Assembly: GCA_009760855.2 (NCBI GenBank)
Contig: WPIO01000155.1
Location: forward strand, 299,501-363,500
DNA: 64,000 bases
Source: Cristatella mucedo
Lineage: Eukaryota > Bryozoa > Phylactolaemata > Cristatellidae
Reading direction: 5' to 3'
The position numbers were made by a program, and so were the translations under genes. Of this stretch, positions 56,051-64,000 are shown in pieces (within the stretch, counting starts at the first letter, position 1; each line of letters starts with the position of its first letter). The notes beneath the pieces were generated by a model. That model searched no databases. It was not told the DNA's origin and was given only the letters and a program-made list of their open reading frames with translations.

Positions 56051-56376
56051 TGTGGGTGTGTGTGTGTGTTTGAATTGCTTAAGCAGATTTATTTCTCGTG
56101 CGGTGCTTTATGAATGTTTTATTATGAAGCTGCTATTTCGTATTGACCCATGTCCACAAAAAATCCTTGCATTATGGCCACAGCTTCTATAAACTAGTAT
56201 GGAAAGTGTATGTATGCGAAGTGAGACAGCACCCTACGATGATTCTTTGTCACTCCCCTCCTTTTATCTGATAAAACTTACTAGTTATGGGCAAACCCAG
56301 TGTGATTCAGAAATTAGAAAGGCTGCCGCTCAAAATTGGCTATGCCAGCATATCTCCTATTTAATCAGTTCGAATT

Positions 56377-57212
56377 CTAGGTGTCATGCTCCAAAGTGAC
56401 CTCTCGTTAGACGACCACATCAGCTCCACAGTCAAGTCTGCCTACTTTCAGCTACATAACGTTGCTAAAATTCGGGCTTGTTTAGATAAGGATACCACGT
56501 CTAAGTTGGTCCATGCATTCGTAACATCCTGTCTCGACTTCTGCAACTCACTGCTCGCTGGCCTACCGGCATGTACGATCAGGCGATTGCAGCTGGTGCA
56601 TAACTCCGTAGATAGGTTTGTCTGTCGTGAGCGTCGCAGTTGCCACGTTACTCCACTTCTCGCCGACCTGCACTGGCTCCCAGTCAAGCAACGGATTGAC
56701 TTCAACGTTTTGTCGCTCACTTTTAGGTCACTTCATTCTTTGGCTCCAGCCTATCTCTCAGATATACTACCCCATCAGGCCAGGCATCGTACCACCCGCT
56801 TTTCGGAATCCAACAGTCTAGAAATACCTCGTACAAACCTCAAATCCTTTGGAGACCGTGCATTTAGTTCGTATGCTCCCAAAGCCTGGAACTCCCTCCC
56901 GACTTGCGTCAGAACATCCCCTGACTTGACCACATTTAAAAAGAACTTGTAACACCTATTTAGGAACAGCATTTAGTGGGTCCCTGTGATTCGTCCTTCA
57001 TGTGCTTATGTGTGCTGACACTGCATGCTGCCACTAACCACATTTGCATGGTGACCCTGTGCATGCCACCCCTAACCATGTTATTCATGTTGTTTGTTCA
57101 TCAACCATGGTATTACATACCATTTAATTGCATTTCCCTTTGCAGCAAATGTAAAGCGCCTAGAAAGAGATTGAGTTCTCTGAGGGCGCTTTATCAAGTG
57201 CATTATTTTTGT
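56377..57212 (+). mobile_element. L2-A LINE 3' end, long open frame
   Basis: Frame 56386-56943 open: ILGVMLQSDLSLDDH, AYFQLHNVAKIRACLDKD, VTSCLDFCNSLLAGLPA, LHWLPVKQRIDF, NSLPTCVRTSPDL. Then the 3'UTR, intact stem-loop. Among the younger copies. Confidence 0.9.
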
Positions 57213-57593
57213 TAATACTATAATTATTATCTAGCCAGATGTAGAGGCTGCTAGCTTCTGCATTGTCCCGTGTGCTCTAGCACTTCTATAGAGCCTGAAT
57301 TTTAGTTAACAGGTTAACTACTGATGTGCGCAGAACATCCTAGATCAGCAACCCGTTTACATCATCCCATAAACATTCTATGGTTTCAGATCAGGTGGCT
57401 GGGTGGGCACTATATGAGCACTGGAGTCTTAAAAAGGGTATTTAACCTGAGTTCTTGTTGTTCACATGAGTATGTTCGATTTCAGAGCTCAAATACTCTG
57501 CTATTGGGGGTAATACAACTGGCAGCAAGGCGACCACCCTAAGCACCCTGATTGGCAAGTTAATGACTTTTTTGGCGAATCCGTGTTTGGTAC
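57213..57593. other. No gene recognised
   Basis: No signal found. Confidence 0.4.
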
Positions 57594-57970
57594 TGATAAT
57601 AATAACACGAGAAAGCACCCTTGGTGAACTCAAATCTCTTTCTAGGCACTTTATATTTACTTCAAAGGAAACACGATCGAATGGTTAATGGTAGCATGCT
57701 CAATAAACAGCAAGAATAACTTGGTTAGGGGTGACATGCACAGGGTCAGCATGCAAGTGTGGTTAGTGACAGCTTGCAACAGTGTTAGCATGCACAAGCG
57801 CATTAAGGACGAATCATGGGGACCCACTAAATGCTGTTATAAATGGGTTTTTAATTTTTTTTAAATGTGGTCAAGTCAGGGGATATTGTGATGCAAGTTG
57901 GGATTGAGTTCCAGGCTTTGGGAGCATACGAACTAAAGGTACGGTCTCGAAAATATTTTATGTTTGTACG
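57594..57970 (-). mobile_element. L2-A LINE 3' end
   Basis: AATAATAACACG tail, TTTCTAGGCACTTTATATT, GGTTAGGGGTGACATGCAC, GAGTTCCAGGCTTTGGGAGC. Confidence 0.85.
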
Positions 57971-59083
57971 AGGTTTGCTGATGCAGTTGTCCAGCGAGTC
58001 ACCTGATCTGGAAATGCTGACCAATTTAAAATGTCTCGATAGCAGTGTGTTAGCCACTGCTGTGACGACCTGCTGCCAGCACCTGCATACTTTATGCAAC
58101 TTAAGTTTTGAGGTGTGCTGCAATCTTTTTCTTTTGAGCTTGCTTGTTCCTGCTGGGTGTTAGCGTACACTGCATGCACTGGTGGGTGAATGACTGGGTG
58201 CACGTCTGCCCACGTGCGTGTGCACACTGTAATTGCTATGAAACTTGGCTAAGGCGATGGTTAAGAGACTAGGCATGTAAACATCCAAGGCAATGCATTT
58301 GCTGAAGCTAAGCTGAAATGTCTTGTTTGTGACCTCTAATAAGAGTGCAAGGAAATGAGTCTTTGCCCTAAGAAATAGTCAAGTCAAACAAACATCCATT
58401 GTCAACATGTATGGACCTGGGTAGGTGTGTCTGGAACACGGGTCGTTTATAATCAAACAAGACAGAGAGTTAGTACTGGTTGTATCATGTTTGTCTCTGT
58501 TGCATTTACTGTCAGCTGCAAGTGGCAAATTCATTTCTATGGTGCTCGTATGAGGTTTAGTATTGGTGCCGAAGAGAAGCTTTTTATATTTGTTTGGGGT
58601 GCTGTGAAAGCACTTAGGAACCTACCGGTTTTTTGGTGAGTGCAATTCATCTTCCGGTTTGGAACTATGTAGAGTGGCGCTTTTAAACCGATTAATTTGA
58701 TTCGTGTGTGAGAGCATTTGCGCATCGTGCATATACCTGCGGCCACTTGCGCACCCCTATTCGTGGTTTCTACTACTTGGATATTGTTAGTCCAAATGAG
58801 CTGCTTGTGCTGGTGTAGACCCGTTCTAGCTACAGTCTGTACATGCGATCGTGCGATATGTTATTTTACAATGCCGCATGAGTTGGTTGTACCATCGATT
58901 TTTGAAAATGTGTGTTGACCTTCGTAAAACTAATCCATTCGTTTAGAGAGACCATCTAAATATTAGTCCAATATCATGACCTAGGTCACATTGTAGAATC
59001 AAGTCCTGCCATTTCGGATAGCCTTGCTTTTCCACGGGGACTAAGGGGAAATACTGCATTAGGTAAAGGTAAAGTGTTTTGAC
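57971..59083. other. No gene recognised
   Basis: Open plus frame 58427-58639 without support. Confidence 0.35.
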
Positions 59084-59222
59084 AGCCTCGTTTGTTTATT
59101 AACAGAAAAGCCTTAGCAACTTTCGCTGCTGCTTGTAGGAGGTAATACATAATTCCTTACCGTCGGGCTTGACCTGGTAACCTGTGTCGTTACGTGCTTG
59201 CGTCTTACCACGTTGCGAACAC
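59084..59222 (-). mobile_element. SINE-2, old copy
   Basis: TTGACAGCCTCGTTTG tail, AGGAGGTAATACATAATTCC, then head-like sequence TTGCGTCTTACCACG. Order matches SINE-2 but identity is low. Confidence 0.4.
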
Positions 59223-59237
59223 TAAAGTAGCTAATTC

Positions 59238-59378
59238 AATAGCTTCATTTGTGTACTGGCACAGCATTTTAAATGGCTTTGCCAGCGCTCACACAGCAGG
59301 TAATAGAGATGTCTGCTGCCTGCCTGAATTGATCCACGACCTGAGTCGTTAGTGCCACCGCCTAGCCATTGCCCAAAG
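59238..59378 (-). mobile_element. Second old SINE-2-like copy
   Basis: AGCTTCATTTGTGTACTGGC, CCACGACCTGAGTCGTTAGTG, CACCGCCTAGCCATTGCC (each under 22 bases of the element; box A and B positions are decayed). Confidence 0.3.
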
Positions 59379-59565
59379 ATGCAACGGCTCACAAAATGCA
59401 AGCAAATTGGCACTTGCAATATCAGACGTTTATTAGGTTCGCAAGCCAAATGTATATAATTTTTAATATTTGGCATTTTACTTAATCTTAGTCAATAGTT
59501 TGACAAATTCTAGCTCAGCAATAGCAATAGTAATAATGAAGCATTTTTATGACAAGCTCGGTGAG

Positions 59566-59990
59566 CTAATAATAATAATAGCATTAATGCACTTGTTAAA
59601 GCGCCCTCAGAGAACGCAATCTCTCTTTCTATCTCTTATCTACGCTTGCTTTACGTGGGCCTAATGGTAAAATGCACGATGCCTTAAACGACCGAGAGCT
59701 AAGCACACGTGGCGAAAGGCAATTCGCACGGACATAGGTTAGGCTGTGAATAACAGATTGCTGTTTAGCTTCTTTTAAATGTTAAGGAAGGGATTAACTG
59801 TGACGACTGGCAATAACAAATTCCTTTGGGAGCATATGAACCGAAGGCACGGTGGTAGCATCCTACCCTGTGTCTGTGCTCTAAATGTGAGAGCTGACTT
59901 AACAATTTGGCTTCACAGGCGTCACGTTATCACTGTGTGCGCAGGAAGTAAATCGCCTTTTTCGCATGTGTACCATCTCCGTGTGACAGT
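59566..59990 (-). mobile_element. L2-A LINE, degraded
   Basis: AATAATAATAGC tail, GTTAAAGCGCCCTCAGAG, TTCTTTTAAATGTTAAGG, TTGGGAGCATATGAACC. The far edge is uncertain. Confidence 0.6.
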
Positions 59991-60664
59991 CCTCACAAAT
60001 GTCTGGGCCTACATGAACACGGGATTCGATTGTTGTAGCACAGGTGATGGAGGCCTTAGATCTGGACGGGTGTAATGAAGAGGCAGGAGATTGCAGCTGT
60101 TTATGTGCCTGATGCCTGACCAGAGCATTTCTACCGGTTGTGTCGGGGTACGTTCTGTAGCTACTGTTTATTAATGTATCACAAGTTTTTCCCAGAATAA
60201 ACTTGTAAGCTTAATGCTGTTTTGTTGCTTGCAGCGTGATTCAGGCGATTTCAAAGATTGGCCCCCTATAGCAAACCTTGTGGAGATCAGTTGCCTCAGA
60301 ATTCTTTGCTAGGGCCTAATTCCTTGACCTGACATCGAGGCCGGCAGGTTGCTATTGAAAATACTGATTTATGCTTTCTGTCGAAATGTTATGTACTGTG
60401 TGAGTGATAACAGTAGTATGTTGTTTGTATAGCACTCTCCCAGAAACTTAGTGTCTATCCAGTTGCTGTACAACTCACTGTAAGAGATAGTAACTATGGG
60501 TTTGTGACAGGCATGCATAATCAAGCATGCAAAAGCGAAGATGCATCATGCTTAGGGCAGCCTAGTGATGCGAACCAAGACGTTAATGACCACCGGTTAG
60601 TAAGACCTCGAGCATGTAGCCTACTCTGAATCGTGTTCAGATAAGCACACTAAGCGTATAAAGA
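59991..60664. other. No gene recognised
   Basis: An AATAAA at 60194 on the plus strand is followed by T-rich sequence; no gene can be tied to it. Confidence 0.3.
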
Positions 60665-60995
60665 GAGAAAAGAGAAGCTAATTTGGTCGATGAGGAGGCT
60701 GATTGGACCAGTGACCTTTTTCCCCTAGACTTAGACTCCCAAGTTCATTGCAGGTAGTGGCCATATCCGGAAGAGAGTTAATGAGTTTCGGTGCTACAAT
60801 ATAAAGACCTAAATGAAGTGTGAGGAAGTCTTGATGACGAGATGCTGAGAAGCTGGTTGTTCGAGAGCACACGGAGTACCAAGGAGGTCGTACAGGTCGG
60901 CTGGTGCAAATGAGTCAAATAAGCCGCTCTAAGAACCATGAAATCGATTCGATGCTTCACAGAGGGCTTGTGAAGCTGAGAAGAGGTTTGATGCA
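60665..60995 (-). mobile_element. LINE C-terminal remnant, third L2-like variant
   Basis: Minus frame KPSVKHRIDFMVLRAAYLTH corresponds to the LHWLPVKQRIDFK region of L2-A, diverged. Confidence 0.5.
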
Positions 60996-61002
60996 ATTTA
61001 GT

Positions 61003-61420
61003 GTATCACCGTCCGTGACCCCCACACAGTGCGTGTCTCACAGGAAATTTCGTTGTAGCACACTGAAAGCTTAAGCTGCTTTCGGTACGCATTCGGTAGT
61101 GAACAGACTTCACCTCTCGCAACAAAGAGAAAGTGAGAAGCACAGCTGAGTCAGGAGGGCAGTCGAGGGAGTGAGCAGCCTAGAAGAACAGCTCAGGACC
61201 GCTGAAAAGGAGGAGCTACAGTCGCAGTAAGAGAGAAGATGTCAGTGGAAAAGAATCGTGGAAGTTAAAAAATCGAGGACCTGCAGATCAAAAGCTTCTG
61301 TTGCCAACGGTCTTTAAGCATAGGACTGCAACAGCTAGTTTATTGTCCATAGAGGACCTATGAGCACGAGGAGTCTGTAATTGTGCAACAGTTCAGCTAG
61401 ATTTGGCAGCTATACCATTG
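61003..61420 (-). mobile_element. L2-B LINE 3' end
   Basis: GTATCACCGTCCGTGACC, GCATTCGGTAGTGAACAGAC, AAAGCTTCTGTTGCCAACGG, diverged from other copies. May continue to about 61670. Confidence 0.7.
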
Positions 61421-61692
61421 ACTTCAGATCAGACTAGCTACTGTTTGTTGCACCAGTTGCAGACTAAAAATGGCGTAGTTCTGTAGTACCGAATGAAGGC
61501 AATTGCAATAATCGAGACGTGAGGTTGATTGCAATAAACTAGAGGTGTGCGGTACTGGCCAGACATGGCATTCAAGTGAAGTTCCTGTAAGAACTAAAAT
61601 GTCTCGGGAGGGCTGCCGTGGCCTGACTCGGTCTTGAGAAGGAGCATGTCATAAGCTTCCATCGAATCTCAGGCTTGAAATGTTGCTGTGCA

Positions 61693-61800
61693 ATAGTAAT
61701 AATAATAATAGTTATTATAATGCACTCGATAAAGCGCCCTCAGATAACTCAATCTCTTTCTAGGCGCTTTACATTTGCTGCGAAGGGAAACGCGATTGAT
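61693..61800 (-). mobile_element. L2-A LINE 3' tip
   Basis: AATAATAATAG tail, GATAAAGCGCCCTCAGATAA, CTTTCTAGGCGCTTTACATT. Confidence 0.8.
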
Positions 61801-62139
61801 GCGATGCTAAGCCGCAGGAAGCCTTGGTGGAATGCTGAGCAAGCAGCCCGTAGCTCGTACAGCTTGTCCATCTGCTCCGTGCACTTACTGAGCTCGGCGG
61901 CCTCAGTCGGCATTGACTAGATTGTCACCATTATGCCACTTCCTGGCCTATTGCAGTTGGCGCTGGATAATGCCAGGAGCCTATGGTCGACCAAGCAGAG
62001 GCAGCAGAGGTCCAGCTAGTGTCACCCGACTTTCACTAGATTGACATGCCGAGATCTGAGCAGATGCTGCCTGACCTTTTACTCGAGCGTCTTGTTTGCC
62101 CACGAAGGCTACCTTGGTGTAAGTCCTAGGTCATGCCAG
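61801..62139. other. No gene recognised
   Basis: No signal found. Confidence 0.4.
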
Positions 62140-62345
62140 GGAACATGAATTGGGTATCACCGACTCTCTCCTGATGGCGTGATTTTTTTTATAGCACAGT
62201 GAAAGCTTCGGTAGCTTTAGGGATACGTACGGCTGCTGCCAACAGACTACCATACCCAACAAAAGGTGATAAGCATATCGGAGTAGTGAGGGCAATTAAA
62301 GAATTGAGTAGCAGTGAAGGAGTGCTGGCAAAGACGATTAAATGT
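62140..62345 (-). mobile_element. L2-B LINE 3'UTR, very degraded
   Basis: ATAGCACAGTGAAAGC, GCTGCCAACAGACTACC, GAATTGAGTAGCAGTG in L2-B order. Confidence 0.45.
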
Positions 62346-62595
62346 CATCGAGTAAGCGAAAGTGGAACTGAGTAACTTTAGAGCAACAGCTTCCCTTTCC
62401 GTCTACACGAAGTGCCCGTACCGAAATTTAGTTTTTTTGAGGGTATTTTAATATGTATTATAATTTTTATTATTGCTGATACCTTACATTATTTAAATAC
62501 ATTATTGCTCAATAATACCTGGCAAAAACAATGCAAATTATTGCTAACTTGTGGCAGGTGACCCTTTGCTTCATTACCGGCACCGATCGCATTCA
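62346..62595. other. AT-rich, nothing recognised
   Basis: No signal found. Confidence 0.4.
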
Positions 62596-62870
62596 TCAGC
62601 ACTGCCGTAGGGGACCAAGGAGCCCACACTGTGCATGCTTGGGCCATTTGCTTGGGCAAATGGATTTTGGCAACTCACTGAAAGTCGTGTCGGTTTCGAG
62701 TTGCCGCTTCGAGAAACCGTTAAGAAAGGTATGTGCGTCAGTATCAATATGAGTTCTGTTACGGTGTCCTACAAGCAGCTTATCGTCATCGAAATTACGA
62801 CAGCACGAATAGCACAGCATGACCTGTAGCTCAAGTTCATGATCCTGGCTGCTACGCAAGCTTCGGAAAG
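62596..62870 (-). pseudogene. Zinc-finger remnant resembling ZNF207/BuGZ
   Basis: The minus strand encodes CYSCCRNFDDDKLLVGHRNRTH, split here as CYSCCRNFDD and DKLLVGHRNRTH: a C-x2-C-x12-H-x4-H finger with F and L at the canonical places. The RNFDDDKLL segment recalls the first finger of ZNF207/BuGZ (FDDEKIL). The second finger expected directly after it is absent or destroyed, and the frame ends at 62596. Most likely a decayed gene copy; a chance match remains possible. Confidence 0.3.
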
Positions 62871-62924
62871 GAAATTATTTGTGCAGAGGTCATGGGTAGC
62901 CATAGTCGCTTGACGAGCGTATCT

Positions 62925-63565
62925 TCGTGTCTGTATCTCCGTCAGTAACTCCAAAAAGTCATAAAGACCATGTGGGTGTTACGCAGGAGAGTTTTGTATA
63001 GCGCACTCACAGCCTAAGCGGCTTTCGGTACGCATTCGGTAGCCAACAGACTTCGTCTCACGCAACAAAGAGAAAGTGGGAAGCATAGCAGAGTTAGGAG
63101 AGCAGTTGAGGTAGTGAGTAGCATAGAAGTAGCAGTTCAGGACCGCTGAAAAAGATGTGCCATAGTCGGCAGTTGGAGAGTAGATGTCATTGCGTAAGAA
63201 TTGTGAAAGCGAGTTCTACTGTCTAGGACCTGCAGAGCTAAAGCTTCTGTCGCCAACTGTCTTTAAGCTGAGGAATGGGACAGCTAATTTATTGTCCACA
63301 CAGGACCTGAGGGCGTGAAGAGGCTGAAACTGATGCAGCAGTTCAGCTAGGTACGAAGGAGCCAAGCCGTGGCCGGCCTTGTGGGTCAGCATAAGAACTT
63401 TGCTCTGTATCCTTTGCTCAACCGGCAACCATCCTAGCTCTTTCAGTAGAGGTGACACGTGCTCAAACCGCTGGGACTTGAAGACCAGCCTTGCAGCCAT
63501 ATTCATAGTCCGCTGTAGTGGCATAATAGCGTAATTAGCTGCCTGGTGCCAAATCGAGGTAGAGT
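62925..63565 (-). mobile_element. L2-B LINE 3' end, best-preserved
   Basis: Minus frame 63524-63216 reads MNMAARLVFKSQRFEH, LGWLPVEQRIQSKVLML, DNKLAVPFLSLKTVGDR, FSSAGPRQ, followed by the complete 3'UTR to TATCTCCGTCAGTAACTCC. Confidence 0.85.
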
Positions 63566-63570
63566 AGATG

Positions 63571-63665
63571 TACTTCCCTTTGCAGCAAATGTAAAGCGCC
63601 TAGAAAGAGATTAGGTTTTCTGAGGGCGCTTTATCAAGTGCATCATTATAATTATTATTATTAGA
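63571..63665 (+). mobile_element. L2-A LINE 3' tip
   Basis: CCCTTTGCAGCAAATG, stem-loop, AATTATTATTATTA tail; tail-to-tail with the next copy. Confidence 0.8.
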
Positions 63666-63717
63666 AAAGCTCTCAAGGAAAAGCCACCTCCACTGTCCTA
63701 TAGCGAGCAGCGGGTTT

Positions 63718-64000
63718 AATAATATAATAATAATAATGCACTTGATAAAGCGCCTTCAGAGACCCTAATCTCTTTCTGGGCGCTTTACATTTGCTGCAAA
63801 GGGAAATGCAACTGAATGGTAAGTACAATAATGCTTGAAAAACAAACAAAATGAATAACATGGTTAGGGGTGACATGCACAGAGTCACCATGCAAATGTG
63901 GTTAGTGGCAGCATGCACAGTGTCAGCACACATAACCACATGAAGAACGAATCACAGGGACCCATTATATGCTGTCCCAAATAGGTGTGTTGTTAAGTTC
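63718..64000 (-). mobile_element. L2-A LINE 3' end, runs off the window
   Basis: AATAATAATAATGC tail, stem-loop, GGTTAGGGGTGACATGCAC, GTGTCAGCACACATAACC; continues past 64000. Confidence 0.88.

Overview
This looks like a piece of a metazoan nuclear genome, probably an invertebrate; the species cannot be told from the sequence. The evidence is spliced genes with GT-AG introns, a complete metazoan-type CRIPT gene, an RRM/SR-type protein gene, and a dense load of L2-clade LINEs, tRNA-derived SINEs and long microsatellites. No bacterial gene, operon, CRISPR array or prophage is visible.

Layout. 1-12 kb: TE-rich and microsatellite-rich, with a GGCA/GGCGT minisatellite (5.98-6.41 kb), a TG/GCGT tract (7.76-7.98 kb), L2 and SINE copies, and weak exon candidates. 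12-27 kb: visibly GC- and CpG-rich and almost free of L2. It holds two good candidate first coding exons, a signal-peptide exon on the minus strand (20891-21046) and an exon starting MADYYD on the plus strand (26899-27000). It also holds CACGTG arrays, a (CAG)n/(CTG)n hairpin and several tandem repeats. 27-39 kb: the CRIPT gene on the minus strand in five exons from 38622 down to 30036, its introns filled with L2, SINE and minisatellite sequence. 39-51 kb: repeats, including the longest L2 copy (46810-48390, with reverse transcriptase), a nested L2-B in L2-B insertion and an AT-rich block. 51.9-53.1 kb: an uninterrupted 408-codon gene for an RRM plus RS/proline-rich protein. 53.2-64 kb: mostly L2 fragments in both orientations, with a possible decayed zinc-finger sequence near 62.7 kb.

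Transposon ecology. I call the two main LINE groups L2-A (ends in a stem-loop plus (ATT)n) and L2-B (ends in (ATTACATT)n). SINE-1 has a tRNA-like head and a tail that resembles the L2-A 3' end, which suggests L2 mobilises it. SINE-2 is a second tRNA-like family with an unrelated tail. Nested insertions (L2-A in SINE-2, SINE-1 in L2-A, SINE-2 in L2-A, SINE-2 in a minisatellite, L2-B in L2-B) give a relative order of activity. The family names are mine, assigned by reading copies against each other in this window; no database was consulted.
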